The notes: a model not told the origin generated them from the letters alone. Counted from the first letter of the stretch, positions 15,971-26,462 are shown. The stretch is DNA of 64,000 bases from Nannocystis bainbridge (GCF_028368995.1 NZ_JAQNDL010000001.1:4180001-4244000), one strand, 5' to 3'. A program made the numbers and translations.

Positions 15971-16870
15971 TCAAAGCGCGCCAGGGTCGGCCCACGGCGG
16001 CAGCTCGGCGCGCACGTCGACGGCGACGCCCGTCATCGGATGCGTGAACGCGAGCCGCACGCAGGCCAGCTCGAGCACCTCACCGGCGCCCGCGCGCCCG
16101 ACGACCGACAGCCCCAGCGCCTGCGCGTGCAGCGAGATCTGCTCGGTCGGCGCCCGGCGCAGCTCGACCTCGACCAGCGTCGCGCCGTCCCGCTCGGCCA
16201 GCCGCCGGAACTCGGTGCGCGCCGGCACCGCCTCGCGCTCGTCGGGGCGCGCGAGGCGGACCGCGCCGGTCGCCTTGATCAGGGGTGTCTCACAGACCAT
16301 GTCCCCGGGGACATGTCCTGAAAGCCTGGCTCGGTAGACGCGCAGCGCGTCGAGCTCGGCGAACTTCGGCAGGAAGCTGGAAGTGTCCTGGCCGCGGAAG
16401 GTGAACAGCGCCAGGCCGGCGGCCGCCGGGTCGAGGGCGTGGACGAGGCCGACGTAGGGCCGCAGGACGCCCTCGCGCGCGAGCCGCTGGACCAGCGCCG
16501 GGCTGACCGCGCCGCGGCTGCCCTCGCGGGTGGCCGCCGCCGGCACGCCGTGTGGCTTGTCGACGATGACGCAGTGGGCGTCGCGGTGCACGACGACCAG
16601 GCTGTCGGGGGCGAGCGGCGCGACGCTGGACGCGCCGCGGTAGATCGTGACCCGCTCACCCTCGCGCACGCGCAGGGTCGGGATGCAGCTGCGCACGGTG
16701 CCGATGTAGACGCCGCCGGCGCGGATGAGCTCGGACGCCGGCGCGACCCCGAGGCCGAGCCGGCGCCCGAGCAGCTGGCGCAGGGTCATGCCGTCCTCCA
16801 TCGAGATCACGCGCACGCGCACGCGGGCCTCCGCGGCCTCGGGCTGGCTCGGCTGGTCGGCGCTGCTCAT
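15971..16870 (-). CDS. RluA-family pseudouridine synthase-like protein with altered active-site motif
   Basis: A 299-residue protein with an N-terminal S4-like segment (MTLRQLLGRRLGLGVAPASELIRAGGVYIG...REGERVTIY) and an RluA-type catalytic domain (VVHRDAHCVIVDKPHGVP, YVGLVHALDPAAAGLALF). The catalytic Asp is kept, but the family motif HRLDxxTSG reads HALDPAAAG, so the Arg and Thr-Ser are lost; activity is doubtful. C-terminal LVEVELRRAPTEQISLHAQALGLSVVGR matches the family. A copy of the dispersed palindrome is read in frame as SGHVPGDMVCETP in the middle of the catalytic domain. Confidence 0.75.
   Translation of the reverse strand: MSSADQPSQPEAAEARVRVRVISMEDGMTLRQLLGRRLGLGVAPASELIRAGGVYIGTVRSCIPTLRVREGERVTIYRGASSVAPLAPDSLVVVHRDAHCVIVDKPHGVPAAATREGSRGAVSPALVQRLAREGVLRPYVGLVHALDPAAAGLALFTFRGQDTSSFLPKFAELDALRVYRARLSGHVPGDMVCETPLIKATGAVRLARPDEREAVPARTEFRRLAERDGATLVEVELRRAPTEQISLHAQALGLSVVGRAGAGEVLELACVRLAFTHPMTGVAVDVRAELPPWADPGAL
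16296..16327. repeat. Dispersed palindrome inside the RluA-like gene
   Basis: ACCATGTCC-CCGG-GGACATGTCC-TGAA-AGCC, 14-bp register, in frame. Confidence 0.75.
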
Positions 16871-16872
16871 AC

Positions 16873-16952
16873 GGACCTGCTCATCGGGACATGCTCGCTA
16901 CGCCATGCCCTGCGGGACATGCCCGATGGGACATGCCCTTCGGGACATAGAC
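16873..16952. repeat. Six-core palindrome array between rluA-like gene and hslO
   Basis: Cores at 16873, 16887, 16901, 16915, 16929 and 16943 are exactly 14 bp apart, with linkers ATCG, GCTA, TGCG, GATG and TTCG. Cores vary around GGACATGCCC. Looser relatives continue to about 17011. The array lies 3 bp upstream of the RluA-like start and 60 bp after hslO (same strand), so it would be part of the message between them. Confidence 0.85.
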
Positions 16953-17014
16953 CGCGCGACGACCATGGAAGCTTCGGGTCATGCTCGGGGCGACACGGCC
17001 TGGGGGACATACGA

Positions 17015-17983
17015 TCACGAACGCTTGAGGCGCAGCTCGGCGGCCAGCTCGCGCAGCTCGGCCGCGGTGACGTGGTAGCGCTCGCCGCAGTACGAGCAGC
17101 GGACCTCGGTGATCTCGCGCTCGCCGGCGAGGGCCTCGACGTCGTCGGCGCCGAGCATGGCGACGATGTCGCGGGCCACCGCCGGGCCGCAGTTGCAGCG
17201 GAACGCCAGCGGGGTCTCGCCGACGACCTCGAACGGGCCGTCCGCGAGGGCGAGGCGCAGCAGGTCGGCCGGCTCGCGCGGCAGCATCAGCAGCGACGCC
17301 AGGGCCTCGCCGCCCACCCGCTGGCGCAGGGGGGCCAGCACCTCGCCGTCGCTGCCGGGCAGGGTCTGGACCAGCAGGCCGCCGGCCCGCAGCACGTCGC
17401 CGTTGGCGTCGAGCAGCACCTCGCAGCGCAGCAGCGACGGCACCTGCTCGCTGGCGTTGAGGTAGTGCTCGAGGTCGACGTCGACCTCGCCGGCCACCAG
17501 CTCGACGGTGCCCTGGTAGCGAGAATCTGTCCCTGCGGACATGTCAAAATCGCGGGTCACGGTGAGCACGCCGCGCCGGCCGAGGAACGGCGACAGCGGC
17601 AGGCGACCCGACGCGCGCTCGAGCGTGGCCCGCAGCGGCGTGTCGCCGAAGCCGCGGCGCAGGCAGCCGCGCACCGTGCCGTCGCCGTGGGCGTCGAGCA
17701 GGAACCCGCCGGCCTCGCCCTCGCCGCCGCCCGGGCCGCGCGAGTCCAGGACGCTGCGCGCGTCGACCCGCAGGCGCTCGACCGGCGACTTCGTCAGCGT
17801 CGTCAGCAGGCACCCGGCCGTCAGCGCCCGCCCGAGCGCGATCGCCTCGAGCCCGCGGATGCCGTGGCGCCGGCACGACTCCTGGACCAGGTCGGTGGTG
17901 ACGGCCGCGAGCGCGCGCATCGCCGCCTGTTCGGGCGAGGCGGAGTCGGGCGCAGCGGCGATGGCGCGGAGGAGCACGTCCAC
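17015..17983 (-). CDS. hslO: Redox-regulated chaperone Hsp33
   Basis: A 322-residue cytoplasmic holdase switched on by oxidation. The C-terminal zinc switch is present as CNC (about residues 262-264) and CSYC (about 294-297), and the preceding GPFEVVGETPLAFRCNC and ISEVxC-type context matches the family. The N-terminal substrate domain has ALGRALTAGCLLTTLTK. The start is GTG 17983, with a TACCCT hexamer 6 nt upstream. A palindrome copy (17525-17545) is read in frame as FDMSAGTDSR. The neighbouring glutaredoxin and HtrA protease suggest a local cluster of redox and protein-quality genes, though not one operon. Confidence 0.92.
   Translation of the reverse strand: MDVLLRAIAAAPDSASPEQAAMRALAAVTTDLVQESCRRHGIRGLEAIALGRALTAGCLLTTLTKSPVERLRVDARSVLDSRGPGGGEGEAGGFLLDAHGDGTVRGCLRRGFGDTPLRATLERASGRLPLSPFLGRRGVLTVTRDFDMSAGTDSRYQGTVELVAGEVDVDLEHYLNASEQVPSLLRCEVLLDANGDVLRAGGLLVQTLPGSDGEVLAPLRQRVGGEALASLLMLPREPADLLRLALADGPFEVVGETPLAFRCNCGPAVARDIVAMLGADDVEALAGEREITEVRCSYCGERYHVTAAELRELAAELRLKRS
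17525..17545. repeat. Dispersed palindrome inside hslO
   Basis: ATCTGTCC-CTGC-GGACATGTC, in frame with the chaperone. Confidence 0.65.
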
Positions 17984-17989
17984 GGCGAG

Positions 17990-17995
17990 AGGGTA
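17990..17995 (-). promoter_or_regulatory. -10 element of hslO
   Basis: On the minus strand TACCCT ends 6 nt before the GTG. It lies within 10 bp of the HtrA stop codon, so hslO has its own promoter behind htrA. Confidence 0.45.
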
Positions 17996-18004
17996 GCGCG
18001 CCGC

Positions 18005-19234
18005 TCAGGGCAGGTCGATCAGGTTGAGGCGCACGCTGGTGGTGGCGCCGCCGCGGACCAGCTTGACCTCGACCTCGTCGCCGACCTTGTAGCGGTCGAG
18101 GGCGTTGTAGAGGTCGTCGTAGTTCTTCACCTTGTGATCGTTGATGCCGACGATGATGTCGCCGAGCAAGATCTCGCCGGTGCGGTCCTGCGACAGCCCG
18201 CGGATGCCCGCCTTGGCGGCGGGGCCGCCGGTGACCGTGCGGGTGATGACGACGCCCTTGACGCCGACGCGCGCGGCGTAGGCGTCGGGTAGCGGCTCGA
18301 TGCCGAGGCCCGGGTGCTCGACGCGGCCCTTGTCGATGATCTGCGGGACCACCCGGCGCACCGTCGCCACCGGCACCGCGAACCCGATGCCGGCGCTGCT
18401 GCCGGTCTTGCTGAAGATCATCGTGTTCATGCCGATGAGGTGCGCGCCGCTGTCGAGCAGCGGGCCGCCGGAGTTGCCGGGGTTGATCGAGGCGTCGGTC
18501 TGGATCATGTCGCGGATGGTGACGCCGCCGTAACCCTGGACCTCGCGGCCGATCGCCGAGACCACGCCGGTGGTGAGCGTGTGGTCGAGGCCGAACGGGT
18601 TGCCGATGGCGACCGCGGTCTGACCGACCTCGAGCGGGCCGCCCTGCGGCAGCACGCGGATCGGCGTCAGCGGCTCGTCGCAGTTGATCAGCTTGAGCAC
18701 GGCGATGTCCTTGTTGGGATCGCCGCCGAGCAGCTGGGCGTCGTAGGTCTTCTGGCTGTAGAGCGTGACGCTGTAGGTGCCGCGCGCGCGGCCGGCGTCG
18801 ACGACGTGGTAGTTGGTGACGATGTGGCCCTGCGTGTCCCAGACGAAGCCGGTGCCCGAGCCGGCGGGGACCTCGAGCGCGCGCATCGAGTAGTCGCGGA
18901 CCAGCCGCTTCTGCGTCACGAACACGGTCGCGGGCGCGGCGGCGCGGAACACGTCGATGACGTTCTGCTCGGCTTCGAGGCGCGCGGCGGGCGACGGGGC
19001 CTTGACCTCCGGCGTCGCGTGCGACTGCGCCGGTGCGGCTGCGAGCCCCGTCAGCGTCGCGTGCGCGCCCACGTCGGGGGCGATCTCTCGCGGCGCGGAG
19101 GCGGTCACAGCCACCGTCTCGGTCTGGGGCGACGGCGGCGCTGCAGCTTGGCACTCGGTCATGCCCGGCAACACCGTGAGGCAGCCGAGGAGGACCAGGG
19201 ACGAAGACAGCAAAGTTCGGCGGGAGGCGGCCAT
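18005..19234 (-). CDS. HtrA/DegP-like serine protease with PDZ domain
   Basis: A 409-residue exported trypsin-like protease. The signal peptide covers about residues 1-30 (LLSSSLVLLGCLTVLPG). Catalytic triad: His in TNYHVVDA (about 143), Asp in NKDIAVLK (about 176), Ser in NPGNSGGPL (about 252). One C-terminal PDZ domain follows (GLGIEPL... GILRGL-type binding loop, then DIIVGINDHKVKNYDDLYNALD). Members degrade or refold damaged envelope proteins. The frame stays open upstream to 19687, but ATG 19234 begins the signal peptide. It is divergent from the Ser/Thr kinase. Confidence 0.9.
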   Translation of the reverse strand: MAASRRTLLSSSLVLLGCLTVLPGMTECQAAAPPSPQTETVAVTASAPREIAPDVGAHATLTGLAAAPAQSHATPEVKAPSPAARLEAEQNVIDVFRAAAPATVFVTQKRLVRDYSMRALEVPAGSGTGFVWDTQGHIVTNYHVVDAGRARGTYSVTLYSQKTYDAQLLGGDPNKDIAVLKLINCDEPLTPIRVLPQGGPLEVGQTAVAIGNPFGLDHTLTTGVVSAIGREVQGYGGVTIRDMIQTDASINPGNSGGPLLDSGAHLIGMNTMIFSKTGSSAGIGFAVPVATVRRVVPQIIDKGRVEHPGLGIEPLPDAYAARVGVKGVVITRTVTGGPAAKAGIRGLSQDRTGEILLGDIIVGINDHKVKNYDDLYNALDRYKVGDEVEVKLVRGGATTSVRLNLIDLP

Positions 19235-19358
19235 GGCTGGGCTCTGTTTTAGGCGCCCGGCCGGCGTCCGCAAGGGCCCGCTGCACCCGCTGACCGCCGC
19301 GAGGCTGCATTTATGTGCAGGCCGAAGCCGCGCAGGCGGGGTTTCGCCCGCGCCGTGA

Positions 19359-19364
19359 TATACC
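19359..19364 (+). promoter_or_regulatory. -10 element of the kinase gene
   Basis: TATACC with extended TGA, ending 9 nt before ATG 19374; supports 19374 over the in-frame TTG at 19365. Confidence 0.5.
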
Positions 19365-19373
19365 TTGCCGACC

Positions 19374-21257
<1,884 letters not shown>

Positions 21258-21297
21258 CTCGCGGTGCAGGCGCGCGCAGGCGCGCCCAGGCGTGTGT

Positions 21298-21303
21298 TAG
21301 GCT
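21298..21303 (+). promoter_or_regulatory. -10 element of the sugar dehydrogenase gene
   Basis: TAGGCT with extended TGT, ending 7 nt before ATG 21311, inside the 53-bp gap after the kinase gene. Confidence 0.5.
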
Positions 21304-21310
21304 GCCGGCC

Positions 21311-22801
21311 ATGTCTTGGCAGAACTTCGTCCGCCTCACCCTTCTCCCTTGCGTCACGCTGCTCGCGTGCGGTGACGACGGCAACGCCACCGACTCGACC
21401 GCCTCGACGTCCGCCGGCCCCACCACCGACGGCACCGGCACCACCGACACCACGGCGACGACGGGCACGAGCACCGACGGCACCTCGACCACGGTCACGC
21501 CGACCACCGCCGGGCCGACCACCGAGACCCCGCCGACCTCGACGACCGTCGACGACCCGACCACCGACGGCACCTCGACGACCACCGGCGAGCCCGTGTG
21601 TCCCTACACGCCGGTCGCCGGTCGCCCCGGCTTCACGCTCGAGGTCGTCGCCAACGGCTTCGACCGCCCGCTGATGGTCCGCGCCGACCCCCGCGACCCC
21701 GCGCGCCTGTTCGTGCTCGAGCAGGGCGGTCGCATCAAGATCCTCGAGCCCGGCGAGACTTCCGCGCCGGACGCCAACTTCCTCGACATCGACGTCAAGA
21801 ACAAGAACCCGAGCCAGATCGGCCCCGAGCAGGGCCTGCTCGGCTTCGATTTCCACCCCAACTTCCCCGACGACCCGCGGATCTACGTCAACTACAACCC
21901 GGGCATGTGGCAGGGCCCCGGGCCGACCTACGTGTCCGAGTTCAAGCTCGACGCCAACGACCCCGACAAGGTCGACCCGGCGTCCGAGCGGATCGTCATC
22001 GCCATCTCGCAGCCGGCCAGCAACCACAACGGCGGCATGATCGAGTTCGGTCCCGACGGCATGCTCTACATCGGCATGGGCGACGGCGGCGGCGGCGACG
22101 ACCAGTTCGACACCGGTCGCGACAAGCTGTCGCTGCACGCCAAGATCCTGCGCATCGACGTCGAGCCCGACGGCACGCCCGACATGAACGAGCCGTGCGG
22201 CCAGTGCGAGCTGCTCGACGGCTTCGACTACACGATCCCGGCCGACAACCCGTTCGTGAACGACCCCGAGTTCGCGCCGGAGGTCTACGCGTGGGGCTTC
22301 CGCAACCCGTGGCGCTTCAACTTCGACGAGGACGGCACGCTCTACGCCGCCGATGTCGGCCAGAACCAGTGGGAGGAGGTCAGCGTGGTCGCCGGCGGCG
22401 CCGACTACGGCTGGAGCCTGATGGAGGGCAACCACTGCTTCAACGGCGGCTGTGACGACGGCAAGGGCGTCAACGAGGTCAACGACCAGGGCATGACCAC
22501 CCCGATCGCCGAGTACAACCACGGCGAGGGTTGCTCGATCACCGGCGGCACCGTCTATCGCAGCTGCGAAGTGCCCGAGTGGGACGGCACTTACTTCTAC
22601 GGCGACTACTGCTCCGGCGGCATCTACGGCCTCAACTGGGACGGCACCGCCGTCGAGCTGCTCGGCATGGTCGCCAGCCAGGAGGACCGCGTGCTCGGCT
22701 CGGGCAGCAACGGCTTCGGCGACGTGCTGTTCACGGTCGTCGAGCTCGACGCGTTCAACGCCCCCGTCGACGGCAAGATCCTGCGGGTCGCCCCGCAGTG
22801 A
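21311..22801 (+). CDS. PQQ-dependent sugar dehydrogenase-like lipoprotein
   Basis: A 496-residue lipoprotein: signal ending in the lipobox LLAC (Cys20), a Thr/Gly/Ser-rich linker of about 75 residues, then a six-bladed glucose/sorbosone dehydrogenase beta-propeller. Typical features are FDRPLMVRADPRDPARLFVLEQGG, GLLGFDFHPNF, NHNGGMIEFGPDGMLYIGMGDGG, YAWGFRNPWRF and DVGQNQWEEV. Such proteins oxidise sugars with PQQ, but many members have lost this, and I cannot decide. A likely surface protein in this organism. It is followed 7 bp later by ybaK, probably on the same message. Confidence 0.85.
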   Translation: MSWQNFVRLTLLPCVTLLACGDDGNATDSTASTSAGPTTDGTGTTDTTATTGTSTDGTSTTVTPTTAGPTTETPPTSTTVDDPTTDGTSTTTGEPVCPYTPVAGRPGFTLEVVANGFDRPLMVRADPRDPARLFVLEQGGRIKILEPGETSAPDANFLDIDVKNKNPSQIGPEQGLLGFDFHPNFPDDPRIYVNYNPGMWQGPGPTYVSEFKLDANDPDKVDPASERIVIAISQPASNHNGGMIEFGPDGMLYIGMGDGGGGDDQFDTGRDKLSLHAKILRIDVEPDGTPDMNEPCGQCELLDGFDYTIPADNPFVNDPEFAPEVYAWGFRNPWRFNFDEDGTLYAADVGQNQWEEVSVVAGGADYGWSLMEGNHCFNGGCDDGKGVNEVNDQGMTTPIAEYNHGEGCSITGGTVYRSCEVPEWDGTYFYGDYCSGGIYGLNWDGTAVELLGMVASQEDRVLGSGSNGFGDVLFTVVELDAFNAPVDGKILRVAPQ

Positions 22802-22808
22802 ACCCGCA

Positions 22809-23282
22809 GTGAAGACCAACGCCGCCAGGATCCTCGACAACCTCGGCATCGACTACGAGCTCCGCCCGTACCCCGTCGATGCCGAGCACCTCAAGGCGGC
22901 CGAGGTCGCGGCTCTGGTCGGCCTGCCGCCCGAGCAGGTGTTCAAGACGCTCATCGCCCGCGGCGACCGCAACGGGGTGTGCCTCGCGGTCGTGCCGGGC
23001 GACGGCCACCTCGACCTCAAGGCGCTCGCGCGCGCCAGCGGCGACCGACGCATCGAGCTGGTCGCCCTGCGCGAGGTGACGCCGCTGACCGGCTACGTGC
23101 GCGGCGGCGTCACGGCCCTGGCCGGCAAGAAGGACTACCCGGTGTACCTCGACGAGACGGCGATCCTGTTCGAGCAGATCGCCGTGTCGGCGGGCACGCG
23201 CGGGCTTCAGATCGTGCTGCACCCCGACGGCTACGTGCGCGCGACCCGGGCCACGCTCTGTCCGCTCGTACAGGCCCCTTGA
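22809..23282 (+). CDS. ybaK: YbaK/EbsC-type Cys-tRNA deacylase
   Basis: A 157-residue cytoplasmic enzyme that clears mischarged Cys-tRNA(Pro). The family pattern is intact: AARILDNLGIDYELRPYP, the lysine in EQVFKTLIARGD, the VPGDGHLDLKALARA segment and GGVTALAGKKDYPVYLDE followed by VSAGTRGLQIVLHP. The GTG start lies 7 bp after the previous stop. A palindrome array begins on the stop codon. Confidence 0.88.
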   Translation: MKTNAARILDNLGIDYELRPYPVDAEHLKAAEVAALVGLPPEQVFKTLIARGDRNGVCLAVVPGDGHLDLKALARASGDRRIELVALREVTPLTGYVRGGVTALAGKKDYPVYLDETAILFEQIAVSAGTRGLQIVLHPDGYVRATRATLCPLVQAP

Positions 23283-23333
23283 GACATGCTCAAGAGGACA
23301 TGCCCGATCGGGCATGTCCGTCCGACCAGGCTC
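23282..23333. repeat. Palindrome array at a convergent junction
   Basis: AGACATGCTC-AAGA-GGACATGCCC-GATC-GGGCATGTCC-GTCC-GACCAGGCTC; fills the whole gap between ybaK and the convergent monooxygenase gene, touching both stop codons. Confidence 0.8.
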
Positions 23334-24909
23334 AATCGTCGAGCGCGCCGGCCTCGATCCACGCGCGCAGCTTGGCGACCAGCGGATCGGGCAGCAGCGT
23401 CGGGGCGTTGAACGGCATGTGCCGCACGACCGCGCCCTCGCCGTTCTGCGGCTCGCACTCGGCGACCAGCCGGTACAGCCAGCTCGCCTGCGGGTCGCCG
23501 GGGGTGACGAGCGCGTCGGGCGTGTCGGCGGCGACGTCGTGGTTGAGGAGGCGGTCGGCCAGGCCGTCCGCGGTCTGCAGGTCGAGGCCGGCCGCCGGCG
23601 CGCCGTCGTCGTGGCACGACGAGAAGGTGCAGCTCGGGGTGAAGATCGAGTCGCGCACGCTGGTCAGCGTGACCGGTGCATCGGGCGCGGCCGTCGGCGC
23701 GCTGTCGAAGCAGCTCTTGGTCGGCTCGAGGTCGACGTCGCCCGGGTCGGCCGGCGGCACGTAGAGCGGCCGGGCGAGCTCCTCCGGCGCCGGCGGGCCC
23801 TGGGCCGGGTTCTTGAACAGGGCGTAGTTGTCGCACTCGGCCTCGTGCATCACCTTGCCGTCGTCGACGCCGACCAGCTGCGAGTTCTGGCTGACGCGCG
23901 ACTCGATCATCACCCGGGCGTCGATGAGCCCGAGCATCATGCACATCTCCTGGTCGCCGATGCCGTAGCCGACCTCCTTGTTGAGCCAGTTGTTGAAGCC
24001 GCAGGAGAAGCGCAGGCCGTCGGCGTCGGAGAGGTCGACCGGCGGGTCGAACGCGGCCCCGTTGGCGCCGCCGTTGAAGCCGTCGAGCTGGAACAGGACC
24101 TCGCCGTCGCGCGAACCACCCATCACCTGCAGGCCGAAGAACTCGCCGAGGTAGTGGTAGTGCGGCAGCACGTAGTAGAGCTTGACGTCGAGCGGCTTGC
24201 CGGTCGCCTTCTCGACGTCGTGGCGGAACGAGCAGTTGCCGGTGAAGCGGCTGTGCTTGCCCGCGGGGATCGCCAGGTCGCGGTAGTCGAGGTGCATCGC
24301 CGCGAGCACGGCCTCGATGTCGCGCGGGTGGATGATGTCGAGCGCCATGCGCAGCTCGGAGTCGAGGTCGGTGCTGCCGAGGTTGAGCAGGTGGACGCCG
24401 GCGACGATCTTGTGCCGCGCGGGGATCTTGATGACCGCGCCCGCCGGCAGTTGCATGGCCTCCTGGCGCGACTGGGTCGACTGGGCGAACAGCACCGTGC
24501 CCTCGACCGCGGCGGTGATCTCGTTGTACTCGCGCGAGCTGCAGTCCCAGAACCCGTCCTCGCCGGCGAACACCTCCTCCGGCACCGCGAACCAGTTGCT
24601 GTGGTGAAACCCGCCGTCGTTGACCAGCGTCACCGCGTTGACGTAGATCGGCTCGTCGTTGTGCAGCGTCCACTGCACGCACGGCTCGATCTCGAGGTAC
24701 GGCGTCATCAAGTAGTTGCCGAAGCTGTGGACCACCGAGGCGACCTCGGTCCCGGGCTCGCCGGTGGTCGGCGCGGTCGTGGCGGAAGCCCCGGTCGTCG
24801 CGGCCTCGGTGGTGGCGACGCCGGTGGTCGTGCCCTCGCTGTCCGAAGAGCCAGATCCGGGGCAGGCGCACGCGAGGGCGAGGACGGAGACGAGCGAGCG
24901 ATGGGCCAT
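23332..24909 (-). CDS. Copper type II (PHM-like) monooxygenase lipoprotein with C-terminal cytochrome-like domain
   Basis: A 525-residue lipoprotein (lipobox LALAC near residue 14, then a Thr-rich linker). It keeps the copper-ligand pattern of peptidylglycine monooxygenase: HH (102-103) and H173 for one copper, HxH (250, 252) and Met322 (GDQEMC) for the other, at spacings close to rat PHM. The C-terminal 110 residues (CTFSSCH at 427-433, then HMPFNAP with Met498, and WIEAGA) resemble small cytochrome domains of myxobacterial and planctomycete proteins, but the motif is CX4CH instead of CXXCH. Substrate unknown. It is 8 bp downstream of its paralogue, so the two form an operon. Confidence 0.78.
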   Translation of the reverse strand: MAHRSLVSVLALACACPGSGSSDSEGTTTGVATTEAATTGASATTAPTTGEPGTEVASVVHSFGNYLMTPYLEIEPCVQWTLHNDEPIYVNAVTLVNDGGFHHSNWFAVPEEVFAGEDGFWDCSSREYNEITAAVEGTVLFAQSTQSRQEAMQLPAGAVIKIPARHKIVAGVHLLNLGSTDLDSELRMALDIIHPRDIEAVLAAMHLDYRDLAIPAGKHSRFTGNCSFRHDVEKATGKPLDVKLYYVLPHYHYLGEFFGLQVMGGSRDGEVLFQLDGFNGGANGAAFDPPVDLSDADGLRFSCGFNNWLNKEVGYGIGDQEMCMMLGLIDARVMIESRVSQNSQLVGVDDGKVMHEAECDNYALFKNPAQGPPAPEELARPLYVPPADPGDVDLEPTKSCFDSAPTAAPDAPVTLTSVRDSIFTPSCTFSSCHDDGAPAAGLDLQTADGLADRLLNHDVAADTPDALVTPGDPQASWLYRLVAECEPQNGEGAVVRHMPFNAPTLLPDPLVAKLRAWIEAGALDD

Positions 24910-24917
24910 GGCGTTAC

Positions 24918-26462
24918 TCAATTATTCTCGGCGCCGGCGTTGATCCACGCGCGGATCAGCGCGACGGTGCCGTCGGTCAGCAGGGTGGGCGCGTTGTAGG
25001 GCATGTGGCGGACGGCCCGGCCGTCGCTGTCGGTCGGGTCACAGCGCGAGACGATCTGGTACAGCCAGCTGCCCTCGGCGTCGCCGGGCGCGACCAGCGG
25101 GGCCTCGACGCGGGCCGCGACTTTGTGCGCGAGCAAGCGCTCGTGGAGCCCCGGCGACTGCAAATCGAGGCCCGCGGCCGGCTGCTTGGCGTCGTGGCAC
25201 GACGAGAACACGCAGCCCGGGGCGAAGATGGCGCTGTGGAGGCGCTGCAGGCTCGGCGGGCCCTTCGCGGGCACCGTCGCGTCGGCGTCGACGCACTGCT
25301 TCTGCGGCTCGAGGTCGACGTCGCCGGGGTCGCCCGGCGGGACGTACAGCGGCGCGGCCTGCTCCTCGGCGGTCGGCTCGGTCTGGGCGCCGTTCTCGGG
25401 GAAGGCGAGCACCTGGCACGGGCCCTCGTGGAGCAGCACGTCGCCCTCGACGCCGACCGGCTTCGAGCCGGTGAGCACGCTGATGTCCATGATCGCCCGG
25501 CTGTCGGCGAGGCCGAGCATGACGCACATCTCCTGGTCGCCGATGCCCCAGCCGATCGGGACGTCGCGCCAGTTGTCGAAGCCGCACGAGAAGCGCAGGC
25601 CCTCGCTGCCGCCGAGGTCGAGCGGCGGGTCGAACGCTTTGCCGCCGGCGTCGGCGTTGAAGCCGGTCTTCTCGAACACGACCCGGCTGTCGCCGTCGGC
25701 GTCGAACGTCTCGAGGCGGAAGTAGTCGCCGAGGTAATGGGTGTGCGGCAGGACGTGGTAGAGCTTGAGGTCGAACTCGCCGGCGACGGCGCCGAGGTAG
25801 GGCCCACGCAGCTTGCAGGCGCCGGTGAAGCGGCTGCGGCGCTCGGGCGGGATCTCGAGGTCGAAGTAGGACAGGCGGAACGGCGCGACCAGGACCTCGA
25901 CGTCGCGCGGGTGGATGATGTCGAGGGCCATGCGCAGCTCGGTCTCGACGGCGACGCTGGCGAGGTTGAGGAGGTGGACGCCGGCGATGATCTTGTGCCG
26001 CGGGGGGATCTTGATGACGACGCCCGGGGGCAGCTGCTGGACTTCGCTGCGCGACTGGGTCGACTGGGCGAACACGACGGTGCCCGAGAGCGCGGCGTCG
26101 AGCTCGGTGTAGCCGCGGTCGGAGCAGCGGAAGAAACCATCTTCACCGGCGAATTTGTCCTCGGGGACCGTCAGCCAGTTGCTGTGGTGGAAGCCGCCGT
26201 CGTTGACCATGGTGACGGCGTTGACGTAGAGCGGCTGGTCGTTGTGGAGCGTCCACTGCACGCACGGCTCGGTCTCCTCGAAGGGGGCGAGGGTCGTCAG
26301 GCCGAAGGTGTGCACCAGCGTGGCCCGCGAGCCGTCGTCGGGCGCGCCCGTGCTGGTGCCGCTGGTGGCCTCGGTCGCGGCCGGGTTCTCGGATGTCCGA
26401 CAGGACAGGTTCGCAGCGACGAACCCCGCCGCGGCCGTGCGCGCCAGCGCATGCATGTACAT
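24918..26462 (-). CDS. Paralogous copper type II monooxygenase-like protein with C-terminal cytochrome-like domain
   Basis: A 514-residue exported protein, clearly homologous to the following gene over its whole length. Copper ligand pattern: HH at 92-93, H in AGVHLLN, HTH in VLPHTHYLGDYF, and Met in GDQEMC. The C-terminus has CVFSSCH (CX4CH) and HMPYNAP with a closing WINAGAENN. Start taken at ATG 26462; 26456 is also possible. The region around the presumed signal-peptide cysteine (NLSCRTSEN) is encoded by a palindrome copy at 26391-26411. The pair probably arose by tandem duplication and may act on different substrates or as a complex. Confidence 0.76.
   Translation of the reverse strand: MYMHALARTAAAGFVAANLSCRTSENPAATEATSGTSTGAPDDGSRATLVHTFGLTTLAPFEETEPCVQWTLHNDQPLYVNAVTMVNDGGFHHSNWLTVPEDKFAGEDGFFRCSDRGYTELDAALSGTVVFAQSTQSRSEVQQLPPGVVIKIPPRHKIIAGVHLLNLASVAVETELRMALDIIHPRDVEVLVAPFRLSYFDLEIPPERRSRFTGACKLRGPYLGAVAGEFDLKLYHVLPHTHYLGDYFRLETFDADGDSRVVFEKTGFNADAGGKAFDPPLDLGGSEGLRFSCGFDNWRDVPIGWGIGDQEMCVMLGLADSRAIMDISVLTGSKPVGVEGDVLLHEGPCQVLAFPENGAQTEPTAEEQAAPLYVPPGDPGDVDLEPQKQCVDADATVPAKGPPSLQRLHSAIFAPGCVFSSCHDAKQPAAGLDLQSPGLHERLLAHKVAARVEAPLVAPGDAEGSWLYQIVSRCDPTDSDGRAVRHMPYNAPTLLTDGTVALIRAWINAGAENN
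26391..26411. repeat. Dispersed palindrome in signal-peptide region
   Basis: On the minus strand: AACCTGTCC-TGTC-GGACATCC, in frame at the export cysteine of the monooxygenase-like protein. Confidence 0.6.

Noticed and set aside
16873..16952. Regularly spaced short repeats that could be taken for a CRISPR array
   Set aside because: The unit is 10 bp with 4-bp linkers; there are no 25-40 bp repeats or spacers and no cas genes.
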